Below, one piece after another: positions 1-9,821 of a DNA stretch of 64,000 bases (positions are counted from its first letter, which is position 1; each line of letters begins with the position of its first letter). The stretch covers positions 620,001 to 684,000 of the forward strand of contig NZ_CP031093.1 in the NCBI RefSeq assembly GCF_004851605.1. Direction: 5' to 3'. The translations under genes were made by a program, and so were the position numbers. The notes beneath the pieces were generated by a model. It made no database searches, was not told the DNA's origin, and worked only from the letters and a program-made list of their open reading frames with translations. Source of the DNA: Hydrocarboniclastica marina (GTDB taxonomy: Bacteria; Pseudomonadota; Gammaproteobacteria; Pseudomonadales; Oleiphilaceae).

Positions 1-248
1 CAAAAGGCATACGGATCCAGGTTGGTGGGCGCCTCGGTGGTGCGGAGATCGCACGTACCGAATGGTATCGGGAAGGGCGTGTTCCTCTTCATACCCTGCG
101 CGCGGATATCGACTATTCAACCTATGAGGCTCATACCACTTACGGTGTTATTGGCGTCAAGGTCTGGATCTTCAAGGGCGAGATTCTGGGCGGTATGGAA
201 CAAGTACGTGCCGAGAAGAACGCGTCTCGCAAGAAAGGCACTAAGTAA
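1..248 (+). CDS. rpsC: 30S ribosomal protein S3, 3' part only
   Basis: The C-terminal 81 codons of S3, read in the frame starting at base 3 and ending at TAA 246-248; the start lies before the window. The visible part has the S3 C-terminal signature ([11 protein letters not shown], then the [24 protein letters not shown] block). S3 sits at the mRNA entry side of the small subunit. It is followed after 11 bp by rplP, the normal S10-operon order, so co-transcription is expected. Confidence 0.97.
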   Translation, partial: KGIRIQVGGRLGGAEIARTEWYREGRVPLHTLRADIDYSTYEAHTTYGVIGVKVWIFKGEILGGMEQVRAEKNASRKKGTK

Positions 249-259
249 GGGGCGCTGAC

Positions 260-673
260 ATGTTACAACCAAAACGCACCAAGTTTCGCAAGACGATGAA
301 GGGCCGCAACCGCGGTCTTGCGCACCGCGGCAGCAAAGTAAGTTTCGGTGAGTACGGATTGAAAGCCACAAGCCGTGGCCGTATAACTGCCCGCCAGATT
401 GAGGCGGCCCGTCGTACGATGACCCGTAAAATCAAGCGGGGCGGAAAAATCTGGATCCGCATCTTCCCGGACAAGCCCATCACTGGGAAGCCGCTGGAAG
501 TACGGATGGGTAAAGGTAAAGGTTCAGTAGAATACTGGGTCGCGGAAATACAGCCGGGCAAGATGCTTTACGAGATGGAAGGCGTGTCGGAAGAAATCGC
601 ACGTGAAGCCTTCTCCCTGGCGGCTTCGAAACTACCCGTTTCGACCACTTTCGTGACTAGGACGGTGATGTGA
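260..673 (+). CDS. rplP: 50S ribosomal protein L16
   Basis: A 137-residue protein, the normal L16 length, beginning [19 protein letters not shown], the conserved L16 N terminus. It carries the family segment with [20 protein letters not shown] and ends in the usual TxFVxR tail. L16 binds 23S rRNA near the A site and helps assemble the peptidyl-transferase region. It lies between rpsC and rpmC, and its TGA stop overlaps the rpmC ATG by one base, so the two are probably translationally coupled. Confidence 0.98.
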   Translation: MLQPKRTKFRKTMKGRNRGLAHRGSKVSFGEYGLKATSRGRITARQIEAARRTMTRKIKRGGKIWIRIFPDKPITGKPLEVRMGKGKGSVEYWVAEIQPGKMLYEMEGVSEEIAREAFSLAASKLPVSTTFVTRTVM

Positions 674-864
674 TGAAAGCGACAGAATTACGTGAAAAGC
701 CGGTCGACGAGCTGAATGCTGAGCTCCTCAAGCTCCTCAAGGAGCAGTTCAACCTGAGGATGCGTAAGGCGACAGGCCAGTTGAACCAGAGTCACTTGCT
801 CGGTTCGCTCAAGCGTGACATCGCTCGTGTCAAAACCGTATTGAACGAAAAGGCAGGTGGCTAA
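673..864 (+). CDS. rpmC: 50S ribosomal protein L29
   Basis: A 63-residue L29 with the conserved MKATELREK start and the [16 protein letters not shown] motif. L29 lies by the polypeptide exit tunnel and contributes to the docking site for trigger factor and SRP. A GTG one codon upstream (670) is in frame, but the ATG at 673 matches the family start and gives the TGATG overlap with rplP, so I chose it. rpsQ follows 1 bp after the stop. Confidence 0.96.
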   Translation: MKATELREKPVDELNAELLKLLKEQFNLRMRKATGQLNQSHLLGSLKRDIARVKTVLNEKAGG

Positions 865-865
865 G

Positions 866-1132
866 ATGACGGAAGTTGCGAAGACTGCCCGAACCATTAG
901 CGGCAAGGTGGTGAGTAACAAGATGGATAAGTCCATTGTTGTGCTCGTTGAGCGACGCGAAAAGCATCCGATCTACGGAAAGTATGTTCGTCGCTCGTCC
1001 AAAATTCATGCGCATGACGAAAACAACCAGTGCCAGATTGGGGATGTTGTCACCATTCAGGAAACGCGCCCGGTCTCCAAGACCAAGGCGTGGAAGCTGG
1101 TCAACGTCGTTGAGCGTGCCGCGGAAGTTTAA
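866..1132 (+). CDS. rpsQ: 30S ribosomal protein S17
   Basis: An 88-residue S17 with the OB-fold core ([53 protein letters not shown]). The ATG at 866 was preferred over an in-frame GTG at 857 that would overlap rpmC and add three residues the family lacks. S17 is a primary 16S rRNA binder. This is the last gene of the S10 operon; 56 bp separate it from rplN, where the spc operon begins. Confidence 0.96.
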   Translation: MTEVAKTARTISGKVVSNKMDKSIVVLVERREKHPIYGKYVRRSSKIHAHDENNQCQIGDVVTIQETRPVSKTKAWKLVNVVERAAEV

Positions 1133-1188
1133 CTCGCCCGAACGGTGGGTCTTGTCGTAACGGCAATGGGTTCGGCTGGAGAATAAGC

Positions 1189-1557
1189 ATGATTCAAACT
1201 CAAACAATGCTCGAGGTCGCTGATAACAGCGGCGCCCGTCGGGTAATGTGTATAAAGGTTCTCGGCGGGTCTCACCGGCGCTACGCGCGGGTTGGGGACG
1301 TAATAAAGGTGACTGTAAAGGAAGCCATTCCCCGAGGTAAGGTCAAAAAGGGCCAGGTCCTGAAGGCGGTTGTGGTACGCACTGCACATGGTGTGCGCCG
1401 GTCGGACGGCTCGGTTATTCGCTTCGACGGTAACGCGGCGGTTCTTCTGAACAACCAGGATGCGCCGATCGGTACCCGTATTTTCGGGCCGGTAACGCGT
1501 GAATTGCGCAACGAGAAGTTCATGAAGATCATCTCGCTGGCACCTGAAGTACTGTAA
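1189..1557 (+). CDS. rplN: 50S ribosomal protein L14
   Basis: A 122-residue L14, a standard full-length match, starting [21 protein letters not shown], the highly conserved N terminus. L14 sits at the subunit interface and contacts L19 and 16S rRNA. It is the first gene of the spc operon. The 56-bp gap from rpsQ holds a purine-rich ribosome binding site (GGAGAATAAGC before the ATG); I could not identify a clear promoter there. Confidence 0.98.
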   Translation: MIQTQTMLEVADNSGARRVMCIKVLGGSHRRYARVGDVIKVTVKEAIPRGKVKKGQVLKAVVVRTAHGVRRSDGSVIRFDGNAAVLLNNQDAPIGTRIFGPVTRELRNEKFMKIISLAPEVL

Positions 1558-1573
1558 GGACAAGAGGCCGGTT

Positions 1574-1894
1574 ATGAAGAAGATTAAACGGGATGACGAG
1601 GTCATCGTCATTGCGGGTAAGGACAAGAACAAGCGCGGCAGAGTCGTGCGCGTTCTGGATAATGGCAAGCTAATCGTGTCGGGTATCAACATGATGAAGC
1701 GCCACACCCGTCCAAACCCAATGGCAGGCACAGCCGGGGGCATCGTAGAGAAAGAGGCGCCCATCCAGGCATCTAACGTGGCTATTTATAATTCGCAAAC
1801 CGATAAAGCTGATCGAGTTGGCTTCCAGGTCAAGGAAGACGGCAGCAAGGTGCGGGTTTTCAAGTCCACGAAAGAAGTTGTCGATAACCAGTAA
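1574..1894 (+). CDS. rplX: 50S ribosomal protein L24
   Basis: A 106-residue L24 with the N-terminal KOW motif ([22 protein letters not shown]) and the [21 protein letters not shown] stretch typical of the family. L24 initiates 50S assembly and lies beside the exit tunnel. It starts 16 bp after rplN with an AGGACAAGAGG ribosome binding region. Confidence 0.97.
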   Translation: MKKIKRDDEVIVIAGKDKNKRGRVVRVLDNGKLIVSGINMMKRHTRPNPMAGTAGGIVEKEAPIQASNVAIYNSQTDKADRVGFQVKEDGSKVRVFKSTKEVVDNQ

Positions 1895-1909
1895 GCGACG
1901 GTGGCTACG

Positions 1910-2449
1910 ATGTCTAGCATGAAAGAGCTTTACAAGACACAGGTGCTGCCTGCACTGCGGGATCAGTTCTCCTACGAGAACGTTATGCAGGTACCGCGCA
2001 TTCAGAAGATCACCCTGAACATGGGTGTAGGCGAATCAGTTGGCGATAAGAAGCAGATTGAGAATGCTGCGTCCAACCTTGAAGACTTGGCGGGTCAAAA
2101 GCCCATCATTACCAAGGCTCACAAGTCGGTCGCTGGTTTCAAAATCCGTGAAGGCTGGCCGATTGGCTGCAAGGTAACCCTGCGGGGCGACCGTATGTGG
2201 GACTTTTTTGACCGCCTGGTGCATATCGCGATTCCGCGTGTGCGCGATTTCCGCGGCTTGAATCCGAAGTCCTTTGACGGCCGCGGAAACTACAGCATGG
2301 GTGTTCGGGAACAGATAATTTTCCCGGAGATCGAGTACGACAAGGTCGACAAGATTCGTGGCCTGGACGTCACGATCACCACTTCGGCGAAATCGGACGA
2401 AGAAGGTCGAGCACTGCTGGAAGCTTTCCACTTCCCGTTCAAAAAATAA
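1910..2449 (+). CDS. rplE: 50S ribosomal protein L5
   Basis: L5, which binds 5S rRNA and contacts the P-site tRNA. The ATG at 1910 gives 179 residues, the same length as E. coli L5, and has a GGTGG purine block about 6 nt upstream; an in-frame GTG at 1901 would add three residues. The diagnostic segments are [37 protein letters not shown] and [19 protein letters not shown]. It lies between rplX and rpsN in the standard spc order. Confidence 0.97.
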   Translation: MSSMKELYKTQVLPALRDQFSYENVMQVPRIQKITLNMGVGESVGDKKQIENAASNLEDLAGQKPIITKAHKSVAGFKIREGWPIGCKVTLRGDRMWDFFDRLVHIAIPRVRDFRGLNPKSFDGRGNYSMGVREQIIFPEIEYDKVDKIRGLDVTITTSAKSDEEGRALLEAFHFPFKK

Positions 2450-2461
2450 GGTAAGAGCGTC

Positions 2462-2767
2462 ATGGCAAAAGTTTCCATGAAGAACCGCGAGCTCAAACGC
2501 GAAAAAACGGTTGCAAAATACGCAGCCAAGCGCGCTGAGCTCAAGGCGATAGTAAACAACCCGAACATCAGCGAAGAAGAGCGTTGGGATGCCCAAGCGA
2601 AGCTGCAGAAGTTGCCTCGCGACGCCAGCCCGGTCCGTCTGCGCAACCGGTGCCAAATGACCGGTCGCCCGCACGGCGTTCTTCGTAAGTTCAAGCTTTC
2701 CCGGATCAAGCTCCGCGAAGCCGGGATGCGCGGCGACGTTCCAGGACTGACCAAGTCAAGCTGGTAA
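2462..2767 (+). CDS. rpsN: 30S ribosomal protein S14 (zinc-independent long form)
   Basis: A 101-residue S14 with the conserved C-terminal block [20 protein letters not shown] followed by [18 protein letters not shown]. Only one cysteine is present, so this is the long form without the CxxC zinc ribbon. It assembles late into the 30S head. It follows rplE by 12 bp; the next gene, rpsH, begins after a 69-bp gap. Confidence 0.97.
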   Translation: MAKVSMKNRELKREKTVAKYAAKRAELKAIVNNPNISEEERWDAQAKLQKLPRDASPVRLRNRCQMTGRPHGVLRKFKLSRIKLREAGMRGDVPGLTKSSW

Positions 2768-2836
2768 CAACCGCACTCGTTGGTAAGCGGTGGTCCCAGC
2801 CGCTGCACAACTAAAATGATCAGGAGTCTCATACCG

Positions 2837-3229
2837 ATGAGCATGCAAGACACGCTTGCTGATATGTTTACCCGTATCCGCAACGCCCAGATGGCGGAGA
2901 AGGCAGTTGTTGCCATGCCTTCGTCAAAGCAGAAAGTGGCAATAGCCCAGGTTCTCCAGGACGAAGGCTATATCCAGGACTTTTCAGTTTCCGGTGACGC
3001 GAAACCTGAACTGAGCATCACTCTTCGTTACTTTGAAGGGAAAGCCGTTATCGAGTCGATTAAACGGTTCAGTCGGCCTGGTTTGCGCCAGTATAAATCT
3101 TCAGGCGATCTGCCCAAAGTAGCCGAAGGTCTTGGAATCGCCATCGTTTCGACGTCCAAGGGCGTCATGACGGATCGCGCTGCGCGTAAAGCGGGCGTTG
3201 GTGGCGAAGTTATCTGCACCGTTTTCTAG
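2837..3229 (+). CDS. rpsH: 30S ribosomal protein S8
   Basis: A 130-residue S8. The ATG at 2837 ([18 protein letters not shown]) matches the family start and follows an AGGAGTCTC ribosome binding site; the open frame extends further upstream but that part is not conserved. The C terminus carries the [20 protein letters not shown] signature. S8 is a primary 16S rRNA binder. In E. coli it represses the spc operon by binding the rplE region of the mRNA, which could also apply here, but I did not model the RNA fold. Confidence 0.97.
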   Translation: MSMQDTLADMFTRIRNAQMAEKAVVAMPSSKQKVAIAQVLQDEGYIQDFSVSGDAKPELSITLRYFEGKAVIESIKRFSRPGLRQYKSSGDLPKVAEGLGIAIVSTSKGVMTDRAARKAGVGGEVICTVF

Positions 3230-3238
3230 GAGTAAATC

Positions 3239-3772
3239 ATGTCCAGGGTTGCCAATAATCCTGTCGTGCTGCCATCCGGTGTCGAGATCAGCCTCAGTGG
3301 TCAGGACATCCAGATTAAAGGGAGCAAGGGCTCTCTTAATCATACAGCGCACAGTTCAGTCGAAGTTAAGCAAGAAGACGGTCGGGTACTGTTCGCAGCC
3401 CGTGACGGCGCCAAGCAGTCACGTGCTCTAGCGGGAACAACCCGGGCACTGGTCAACAATATGGTGACCGGTGTTCATACTGGCTTTGAACGTAAATTGC
3501 AGTTGGTAGGCGTGGGCTATCGTGCCCAGGCGCAGGGTAAGAAGTTGAATCTTACGCTTGGCTTCTCGCACCCGGTTGAGTATGACCTGCCGGAAGGGAT
3601 TACCGCCGAAACGCCGACCCAAACCGAAGTGGTAATTCGGGGAATCGACAAGCAACAGGTCGGACAGGTCGCCGCGGAAATCCGCGCATTCCGTCCGCCC
3701 GAGCCATACAAGGGCAAGGGTGTACGTTATGCGGACGAGATGGTGCGTCGTAAAGAGGCTAAGAAGAAGTAA
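3239..3772 (+). CDS. rplF: 50S ribosomal protein L6
   Basis: A 177-residue L6 with two tandem L6 folds; recognisable segments are [34 protein letters not shown] and the C-terminal [17 protein letters not shown]6 sits near the factor-binding site and contacts the L7/L12 stalk base. It starts 9 bp after rpsH, behind a TAGGAGTAA ribosome binding site that overlaps the rpsH stop. Confidence 0.98.
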   Translation: MSRVANNPVVLPSGVEISLSGQDIQIKGSKGSLNHTAHSSVEVKQEDGRVLFAARDGAKQSRALAGTTRALVNNMVTGVHTGFERKLQLVGVGYRAQAQGKKLNLTLGFSHPVEYDLPEGITAETPTQTEVVIRGIDKQQVGQVAAEIRAFRPPEPYKGKGVRYADEMVRRKEAKKK

Positions 3773-3781
3773 GGCATGACT

Positions 3782-4132
3782 ATGAGCGCGAAGAAAGAAT
3801 CAAGACTGCGTCGCGCACGGAAGGTGCGTGTCAAGATCCGGGATCTCGGCACGACTCGTCTCTGTGTGCATCGTACGCCAAGACATATGTACGCCCAGAT
3901 CACAACTGCCGACGGCAGCAAGGTGCTAGCAGCCGCATCCACTTTGGATAAGGAGTTGCGCCAAGACGCCACAGGTAATGTTGACGCGGCTAAGAAGGTC
4001 GGTCAGTTAATTGCTGACCGGGCCAAAAAAGCGGGAGTTGAGCAGGTTGCCTTCGACCGTTCGGGATTCCGCTACCATGGCCGCGTCAAGGCACTCGCTG
4101 ACGCTGCTCGTGAAGCTGGCCTGCAGTTCTAG
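3782..4132 (+). CDS. rplR: 50S ribosomal protein L18
   Basis: A 116-residue L18, which binds 5S rRNA together with L5 and L25. Key segments are [15 protein letters not shown] and the C-terminal [20 protein letters not shown]. Two in-frame ATGs exist (3776, 3782). The second is preferred because the AAGG Shine-Dalgarno sequence at 3771-3774 is 7 nt from it but only 1 nt from the first. Confidence 0.96.
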   Translation: MSAKKESRLRRARKVRVKIRDLGTTRLCVHRTPRHMYAQITTADGSKVLAAASTLDKELRQDATGNVDAAKKVGQLIADRAKKAGVEQVAFDRSGFRYHGRVKALADAAREAGLQF

Positions 4133-4142
4133 GAGATAAAAG

Positions 4143-4643
4143 ATGAGCGTTAAAGATCAGAATGCGTCTGACCTCCAGGAAAAGCTGGTACAGGTTAATC
4201 GGGTCGCAAAAGTCGTAAAAGGTGGCCGTATTTTCGCTTTCACGGCATTGACTGTGGTGGGTGATGGTAAGGGTCGCGTCGGGTTTGGTCGCGGTAAGGC
4301 CCGCGAAGTGCCGGTTGCTATCCAGAAAGCTATGGAAGCGGCCCGTAAAAACATGGTTGATGTGGCATTGAAGGGCAATACCCTTCAGTATCCGGTTCGT
4401 GCCCGCCATGGTGCCTCCAAGGTTTATCTTCAGCCCGCCTCCGAAGGTACGGGTGTTATCGCCGGGGGTGCGATGCGCGCGGTGCTTGAAGTGGCTGGGG
4501 TACACAATGTGCTTTCCAAGTGCTACGGCTCTACCAACCCCGTAAACGTCGTGCGGGCTACGATTGAAGGTCTGAAGGCGATGAAGTCGCCTGATGATAT
4601 CGCGGCCAAGCGTGGCCTGAACTTGGAACAAATACTGGATTGA
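4143..4643 (+). CDS. rpsE: 30S ribosomal protein S5
   Basis: A 166-residue S5 with the N-terminal double-stranded RNA-binding fold ([39 protein letters not shown]) and the C-terminal [17 protein letters not shown] block. S5 acts in decoding fidelity and mRNA unwinding at the entry site. It follows rplR by 10 bp with an AGGAG ribosome binding site and is followed by rpmD after 4 bp. Confidence 0.98.
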   Translation: MSVKDQNASDLQEKLVQVNRVAKVVKGGRIFAFTALTVVGDGKGRVGFGRGKAREVPVAIQKAMEAARKNMVDVALKGNTLQYPVRARHGASKVYLQPASEGTGVIAGGAMRAVLEVAGVHNVLSKCYGSTNPVNVVRATIEGLKAMKSPDDIAAKRGLNLEQILD

Positions 4644-4647
4644 TGTC

Positions 4648-4836
4648 ATGGCTAACGCAAAGACGCTGACGGTTACCCTGGTTCGCAGCCCCATTGGCCG
4701 CCACGCCAACCATAAGAGTTGTGTCCGTGGACTGGGTCTGCGCCGCCTTCACCATTCCGTCGAGGTTGAAGACACGCCCGCGGTTCGTGGAATGATCAAC
4801 CGTGTAAGTTACATGGTACGGGTAGAGGATAAGTAA
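4648..4836 (+). CDS. rpmD: 50S ribosomal protein L30
   Basis: A 62-residue L30 ([20 protein letters not shown], then [21 protein letters not shown]). This is the short bacterial form, within the usual 58-62 range. It is packed between rpsE (4 bp) and rplO (1 bp), so translational coupling is likely. The spacing leaves the ribosome binding site inside the 3' end of rpsE. Confidence 0.97.
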   Translation: MANAKTLTVTLVRSPIGRHANHKSCVRGLGLRRLHHSVEVEDTPAVRGMINRVSYMVRVEDK

Positions 4837-4837
4837 T

Positions 4838-5272
4838 ATGGAACTCAACAACCTGCACCCCGGACCTGGAGCCAAAACCGCCGCCAAGCGCGTCGGACGT
4901 GGCATCGGTAGCGGACTGGGCAAGACCGCGGGCCGGGGCCATAAAGGTCTTAAAGCCCGCTCAGGTGGCTCAGTTGCACCTGGTTTCGAAGGCGGGCAGC
5001 AGCCCTTGCAACGGCGGTTGCCGAAGTTTGGCTTCACGTCTGCTGCACAGCGCTGGGTCGCCGAGATTCGCCTCCAGGAACTGGACAAGGTCGAAGGCGA
5101 TGTTGTCGACCTTCAGGCACTGAAGAACGCGGATATCATTCGCGACGAAATACGGGTTGCCAAAGTGATTTTCTCTGGAGAAGTCACCCGCGCGCTGACC
5201 GTAAAAGGCGTAAAGGTTACCAAAGGTGCACGGGCAGCAATTGAAGCCGCAGGTGGAAAAGTCGAGGACTAA
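4838..5272 (+). CDS. rplO: 50S ribosomal protein L15
   Basis: A 144-residue L15 with the glycine- and arginine-rich N terminus ([41 protein letters not shown]) that threads into 23S rRNA, and a globular C terminus. L15 is a late 50S assembly protein. Its TAA stop directly abuts the secY ATG, so ribosome production and translocon synthesis are tied in one transcript. Confidence 0.98.
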   Translation: MELNNLHPGPGAKTAAKRVGRGIGSGLGKTAGRGHKGLKARSGGSVAPGFEGGQQPLQRRLPKFGFTSAAQRWVAEIRLQELDKVEGDVVDLQALKNADIIRDEIRVAKVIFSGEVTRALTVKGVKVTKGARAAIEAAGGKVED

Positions 5273-6604
5273 ATGGCCAAGACCGCATCACTACCAACGG
5301 GTATGGGTAAGGGCTTCTCAGAGCTGCGTTCGCGGCTCTGGTTCGTTCTTATTGCACTGCTCGTCTATCGGGTAGGGGCTCACTTGCCAGTGCCGGGTAT
5401 CAACCCGGATCGCTTGGCGGCGCTATTTGAGCAGAATCAGGGCACGATACTCAGTCTGTTCAACATGTTCTCCGGGGGTGCCCTAGAGCGCATGAGTATC
5501 TTTGCACTGGGGATAATGCCGTATATTTCTGCGGCTATTATCATGCAGTTGCTGACCGTCGTGAGCCCGCATCTGGAGCAGTTGAAAAAAGAAGGTGAGG
5601 CTGGTCGCAAGGCTATTAGTCAGTACACACGGTACGGTACCGTGCTGCTCGCGCTGGTACAGGGCACGGGTATTTCCGTGGGCCTGGCCTCACAGGGCGT
5701 TACTTTCAATACCAGCTTCAGTTTTTACTTCACTGCGGTGGTTACGTTCACCTCGGGCGCGGTATTCCTGATGTGGCTCGGTGAGCAGATTACTGAGCGC
5801 GGTATTGGTAACGGCATCTCGCTGTTGATCTTTGCTGGTATTGTGGCTGGTCTTCCTGGGGCCGTCGGGCAAACGCTTGAACAGGCCCGTAGTGGTGAGA
5901 TGAGTGTGCTTTACGTTCTAGGCCTGATCGTTCTCGCCATCGCCCTGGTAGGTTTCATAGTTTTTGTCGAGCGTGGCCAGCGCCGCCTCACGATAAACTA
6001 TGCCAAGCGGCAGCAAGGCAAGCGCGTGTATGCGCAGCAGTCTAGCCACTTGCCTCTGAAGGTAAATATGGCCGGGGTAATTCCGCCCATTTTTGCCTCA
6101 TCGATTCTGTTGTTTCCGGCGTCGCTGGGCCAGTGGTTCGGGCAGGGTGAAGGTATGGAGTGGCTGAGCGACGTATCTCAGGCATTGGGGCCAAATCAGC
6201 CATTGTATATTCTGTTATTTGCAGCGGCTGTGGTGTTCTTTTGCTTCTTCTATACGGCGCTGATGTATAACCCGAAAGAGGTTGCTGACAATCTGAAGAA
6301 GTCAGGCGCCTTTATCCCGGGGATTCGACCGGGAGAGCAGACGGCGAAGTATATCGATGGCGTCCTTACCCGGCTCACAATCTTCGGCGCGATCTATATT
6401 GCCGCTGTGTCGCTGGTGCCGCAGTTCCTGATCGTTGCGGGTAACGTTCCCTTCTATCTGGGTGGTACTTCGCTGTTGATCGTGGTGGTTGTAGTCATGG
6501 ATTTCATGGCGCAGGTGCAGTCCCACCTGATGTCCCATCAGTATGAATCGCTGATGAAGAAGTCGAATCTTAAAGGGTATGGACGGAGCGGTATGCTCCG
6601 CTGA
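5273..6604 (+). CDS. secY: Preprotein translocase subunit SecY
   Basis: A 443-residue SecY, the central channel of the SecYEG translocon, of normal length (E. coli 443). Ten hydrophobic segments are visible; the first is [20 protein letters not shown] and is followed by the family motif [14 protein letters not shown] conserved cytoplasmic loop ([18 protein letters not shown]) and the C-terminal loop ([20 protein letters not shown]) contact the ribosome and SecA. It lies in the usual spc position between rplO and rpmJ. Confidence 0.98.
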   Translation: MAKTASLPTGMGKGFSELRSRLWFVLIALLVYRVGAHLPVPGINPDRLAALFEQNQGTILSLFNMFSGGALERMSIFALGIMPYISAAIIMQLLTVVSPHLEQLKKEGEAGRKAISQYTRYGTVLLALVQGTGISVGLASQGVTFNTSFSFYFTAVVTFTSGAVFLMWLGEQITERGIGNGISLLIFAGIVAGLPGAVGQTLEQARSGEMSVLYVLGLIVLAIALVGFIVFVERGQRRLTINYAKRQQGKRVYAQQSSHLPLKVNMAGVIPPIFASSILLFPASLGQWFGQGEGMEWLSDVSQALGPNQPLYILLFAAAVVFFCFFYTALMYNPKEVADNLKKSGAFIPGIRPGEQTAKYIDGVLTRLTIFGAIYIAAVSLVPQFLIVAGNVPFYLGGTSLLIVVVVVMDFMAQVQSHLMSHQYESLMKKSNLKGYGRSGMLR

Positions 6605-6621
6605 ACGATTTGGAGTAAATG

Positions 6622-6735
6622 ATGAAAGTGCGTGCATCGGTAAAAAAGATCTGCCGTAACTGCAAAATAATTCGTCGCAATGGCTCGGTTCGAGTCATCT
6701 GCACCGAGCCTCGCCACAAGCAGCGCCAGGGTTAA
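6622..6735 (+). CDS. rpmJ: 50S ribosomal protein L36
   Basis: A 37-residue L36 ([20 protein letters not shown], ending KQRQG). It keeps the zinc-ribbon ligands: a CxxC pair, then one Cys and one His near the C terminus, so this is the zinc-binding C+ form. ATG codons at 6619 and 6622 are both possible; the second matches the family start and has GGAG 6 nt upstream. It is the last gene of the spc operon and is separated from rpsM by 122 bp that hold a promoter. Confidence 0.96.
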   Translation: MKVRASVKKICRNCKIIRRNGSVRVICTEPRHKQRQG

Positions 6736-6770
6736 TCTTAACCTGGCCTCGGGGTAACAGATGATAGGGC

Positions 6771-6799
6771 TTGATCTTTCCAGGGTCTGGCGCTATCAT
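6771..6799 (+). promoter_or_regulatory. Sigma-70 promoter of the alpha operon
   Basis: TTGATC (6771-6776) and TATCAT (6794-6799) are separated by exactly 17 bp, a near-consensus -35/-10 pair. It lies between rpmJ and rpsM and would give a leader of about 50 nt before the rpsM ATG. In E. coli the matching leader carries the S4-binding pseudoknot that represses the operon; whether this leader folds the same way was not tested. Confidence 0.75.
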
Positions 6800-6857
6800 T
6801 GCGCGCCCTTTTTGTTGCGATAAACACACAGCAAAGTTTCAATGCGGAGTGAGATGA

Positions 6858-7214
6858 ATGGCACGTATAGCCGGTGTCAATATTCCCGACAATAAGCACG
6901 CTGTTATCTCTCTTACCTATATATTTGGGGTAGGACGGACAGCTGCCAAGAAGCTTTGTGACGTTACCGGCATTCAGCCGGATGCCAAAGTCAAGGATCT
7001 GAACGACGAGCAGCTGGACAGTCTGCGCTCAGAAGTCAGCAAGTTGACTGTAGAAGGCGATCTTCGTCGCGAAGTACAAATGAACATCAAACGTTTGAAG
7101 GACCTCGGTGCTTTCCGCGGCCTTCGTCACCGTCACGGGCTTCCGCTTCGTGGTCAGCGGACGAAGACCAATGCGCGAACCCGTAAAGGTCCTCGCAAAC
7201 CGATTCGTAAGTAA
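6858..7214 (+). CDS. rpsM: 30S ribosomal protein S13
   Basis: A 118-residue S13 with [20 protein letters not shown] at the start, a helix-turn-helix body and the basic tail [20 protein letters not shown], which reaches toward the P-site tRNA. S13 forms intersubunit bridges B1a and B1b. It is the first gene of the alpha operon, preceded by a GGAGTGAG ribosome binding site. Confidence 0.98.
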   Translation: MARIAGVNIPDNKHAVISLTYIFGVGRTAAKKLCDVTGIQPDAKVKDLNDEQLDSLRSEVSKLTVEGDLRREVQMNIKRLKDLGAFRGLRHRHGLPLRGQRTKTNARTRKGPRKPIRK

Positions 7215-7227
7215 CAGGTAGGAAAAC

Positions 7228-7617
7228 ATGGCAAAGCCAGGTACACGTACCCGTAAAAAGGTGAAAAAGACGGTTGTTGACGGGGTTGCCCACGTGCACG
7301 CCTCTTTCAACAATACGATCGTGACCATCGCTGATCGTCAGGGCAATGTATTGTCTTGGGCAACTTCAGGTGGTTCCGGTTTCCGTGGGTCTCGTAAGAG
7401 CACACCTTTTGCTGCGCAGGTAGCAGCTGAAAGAGCCGGTAATGCGGCTGCTGAATACGGCTTAAAAAACCTGGATGTTCTGGTTAAGGGCCCTGGGCCC
7501 GGACGTGAGTCTGCTGTACGGGCGCTTAACGCCTGCGGCTACAAGATCACGAACATCACCGATGTGACGCCGATTCCGCATAACGGCTGTCGTCCCCCCA
7601 AGAAGCGTCGCGTTTAA
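7228..7617 (+). CDS. rpsK: 30S ribosomal protein S11
   Basis: A 129-residue S11, full length, with [20 protein letters not shown], the [17 protein letters not shown] block and the C-terminal [19 protein letters not shown]11 forms part of the 30S platform near the E site together with S6 and S18. It starts 13 bp after rpsM and ends 15 bp before rpsD. Confidence 0.98.
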   Translation: MAKPGTRTRKKVKKTVVDGVAHVHASFNNTIVTIADRQGNVLSWATSGGSGFRGSRKSTPFAAQVAAERAGNAAAEYGLKNLDVLVKGPGPGRESAVRALNACGYKITNITDVTPIPHNGCRPPKKRRV

Positions 7618-7632
7618 AGGAGACAGTTATTT

Positions 7633-8253
7633 ATGGCACGTTACATTGGTCCAAAATGTAAGCTGTCTCGCCGCGAAGGGACAGATCTTTTTCTTAAAAG
7701 TGGTGTTCGCGCTCTCGATAGCAAATGTAACCTGGAAACACCTCCAGGTATGCACGGGGCACGTCGTTCGCGACTGTCCGACTACGGCACACAGTTGCGC
7801 GAGAAGCAGAAAGTTCGTCGCATGTACGGCATTCTCGAAAAACAGTTCCGTGGCTATTACAAAGAGGCTGCCCGTCGCAAGGGTGCCACTGGTGAGAACC
7901 TGCTGCAGTTGCTGGAAAGTCGTCTGGACAATGTGGTCTACCGCATGGGCTTTGGTTCAACCCGCGCCGAAGCCCGTCAGTTGGTTTCACACAAGGCAAT
8001 TCTGGTAAACGAGAAGAGTGTCAATATCGCTTCTTATCAGGTGTCCCCGGGTGATGTCGTCAGTGTTCGCGAAAAAGCCCGTAATCAGTTGCGCGTTAAA
8101 GGTGCGCTGGATATTTCTGGCAATCGCGCCCCCATCGAGTGGATCGACGTCGATTCTGGCAAGATGAGCGGTACTTTCAAGGCAGCGCCTGAGCGTGCTG
8201 AGCTGTCGTCAGATATCAACGAGAACCTCATTGTCGAGCTTTACTCCAAGTAA
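7633..8253 (+). CDS. rpsD: 30S ribosomal protein S4
   Basis: A 206-residue S4, equal in length to the E. coli protein. The N-terminal domain ([20 protein letters not shown]) has only two cysteines, so it is the zinc-free type. The S4 RNA-binding domain is at about residues 96-160 ([20 protein letters not shown]). S4 nucleates 30S assembly and, in E. coli, represses its own operon through the rpsM leader. rpoA follows after 35 bp. Confidence 0.98.
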   Translation: MARYIGPKCKLSRREGTDLFLKSGVRALDSKCNLETPPGMHGARRSRLSDYGTQLREKQKVRRMYGILEKQFRGYYKEAARRKGATGENLLQLLESRLDNVVYRMGFGSTRAEARQLVSHKAILVNEKSVNIASYQVSPGDVVSVREKARNQLRVKGALDISGNRAPIEWIDVDSGKMSGTFKAAPERAELSSDINENLIVELYSK

Positions 8254-8288
8254 GGCATGAACAGAAACGATATCAGATAGGGGCGTCT

Positions 8289-9293
8289 ATGCAGCGTTCA
8301 GTGAATGAATTCTTGACTCCTCGTAACATCGAAGTACAGGAAATCAGCAAGACCCACGCTAAAGTAACGCTGGACCCCCTGGAAAGGGGTTTCGGCCACA
8401 CGCTTGGCAGTGCGCTTCGCAGGATTTTGCTGTCGTCGATGCCCGGGGCAGCAGTTACTGAAGTACATATTGACGGTGTGCTTCATGAGTACAGTGCCAT
8501 TGAAGGCGTGCAGGAAGATGTTATTGAGATACTTCTCAACCTCAAAGGGTTGGCTGTTAAGCTCAATAATCGCGATGAAGCGGAACTGACGCTCTCCAAG
8601 AAAGGTGAGGGCGCGGTGACTGCCGGTGACATTCAGGGTGACCACGATGTTGAGATTGTGAATCCCGAGCACGTCATCTGTAATCTGAGTCAATCCGGTT
8701 CGATCGACATGCGTCTCCGCATTGCCCGCGGTCGGGGTTATGAAGCGTCTGATCAACGCGGCATGGGTGAAGATGAAACCCGTGCGATCGGCAAACTCCA
8801 GCTTGACGCGACCTTCAGCCCTGTCCGCAGAGTCTCGTATGCGGTGGAGAGCGCGCGGGTAGAGCAGCGCACTGACCTCGACAAGCTGGTGATCGACCTC
8901 GAAACCAACGGCACTATCGACCCGGAAGAAGCAATCCGCCGGGCCGCAACGATTCTTCAGCAGCAGTTGGCTGTATTCGTTGATTTTGATCATGAAAAAG
9001 AGCCCGAGCGTGTAGAGCAGGAAGAGGAAGTTGATCCTATTCTGCTTCGCCCGGTCGATGATCTGGAGCTGACGGTCCGCTCGGCGAACTGCCTGAAGGC
9101 GGAGAACATTTACTATATCGGCGATCTTATCCAACGCACTGAGGTCGAGTTGCTCAAGACTCCAAACCTCGGGAAGAAGTCTCTGACGGAGATCAAGGAC
9201 GTACTTGCGTCCCGCGGTCTCTCCTTGGGGATGCGTCTGGAAAACTGGCCGCCGGCGAGCCTTCGAGGCGACGATCGAGTACTGGGCGGTTAA
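8289..9293 (+). CDS. rpoA: DNA-directed RNA polymerase subunit alpha
   Basis: A 334-residue alpha subunit. The N-terminal assembly domain ([20 protein letters not shown]) dimerises and nucleates beta and beta-prime binding. A flexible linker follows, then the C-terminal domain at about residues 250-320 ([20 protein letters not shown]), which binds UP elements and activators. The typical gammaproteobacterial start [12 protein letters not shown] is present. It lies between rpsD and rplQ in the standard alpha-operon order. Confidence 0.99.
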   Translation: MQRSVNEFLTPRNIEVQEISKTHAKVTLDPLERGFGHTLGSALRRILLSSMPGAAVTEVHIDGVLHEYSAIEGVQEDVIEILLNLKGLAVKLNNRDEAELTLSKKGEGAVTAGDIQGDHDVEIVNPEHVICNLSQSGSIDMRLRIARGRGYEASDQRGMGEDETRAIGKLQLDATFSPVRRVSYAVESARVEQRTDLDKLVIDLETNGTIDPEEAIRRAATILQQQLAVFVDFDHEKEPERVEQEEEVDPILLRPVDDLELTVRSANCLKAENIYYIGDLIQRTEVELLKTPNLGKKSLTEIKDVLASRGLSLGMRLENWPPASLRGDDRVLGG

Positions 9294-9346
9294 GCCCAGG
9301 ATTCGTATCGCGGTCGCTGGAACGGATTAAGTAAGGAATCTGAGTA

Positions 9347-9742
9347 ATGCGTCATCGTAAGAGTGGTCGTAAGTTTGGTCGTACCAGTGCGCATCGCACG
9401 TCTATGTTTCGCAACATGACTGCGTCGCTGGTCGAACATGAGCTGATCAAGACAACCCTGCCTAAGGCTAAAGAGTTGCGTCGTGTCGCAGAGCCGCTGA
9501 TCACGCTCGCAAAGAAGGACTCGGTTGCCAATCGGCGCCTCGCCTTTGCGCGTCTTCGTGATAAGGATGCGGTCAGCAAGCTCTTCAACGAGCTCGGCCC
9601 CCGCTACGAAGCGCGCCCTGGCGGCTACCTGCGGGTTCTGAAGTGCGGGCTGCGCGCTGGTGATAGTGCGCCTATGGCCTACGTTGAACTGGTGGGTCGG
9701 CCGATCGCCGAGGCAGTAGAGATTGACGACGACGAAGAATAG
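9347..9742 (+). CDS. rplQ: 50S ribosomal protein L17
   Basis: A 131-residue L17 ([20 protein letters not shown], then [20 protein letters not shown]), with an acidic C-terminal tail ending EIDDDEE. L17 lies near the tunnel exit. It is the last gene of the alpha operon; a strong hairpin terminator begins 18 bp after the stop. Confidence 0.98.
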   Translation: MRHRKSGRKFGRTSAHRTSMFRNMTASLVEHELIKTTLPKAKELRRVAEPLITLAKKDSVANRRLAFARLRDKDAVSKLFNELGPRYEARPGGYLRVLKCGLRAGDSAPMAYVELVGRPIAEAVEIDDDEE

Positions 9743-9760
9743 CTCTTCGAAGTTGTCGTG

Positions 9761-9793
9761 AAAAAGCCGGGGCTAGATGCTCCGGCTTTTTCG
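9761..9793. terminator. Bidirectional rho-independent terminator, rplQ / uvrA
   Basis: AAAAAGCCGG, a short loop, then CCGGCTTTTT: a GC stem flanked by A and T tracts, so it works on both strands. It sits between the convergent ends of rplQ (+, 9742) and uvrA (-, 9822) and fits termination of both. Confidence 0.9.
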
Positions 9794-9821
9794 TTATTGC
9801 AACGCTGGTTTTCTTGAAGGG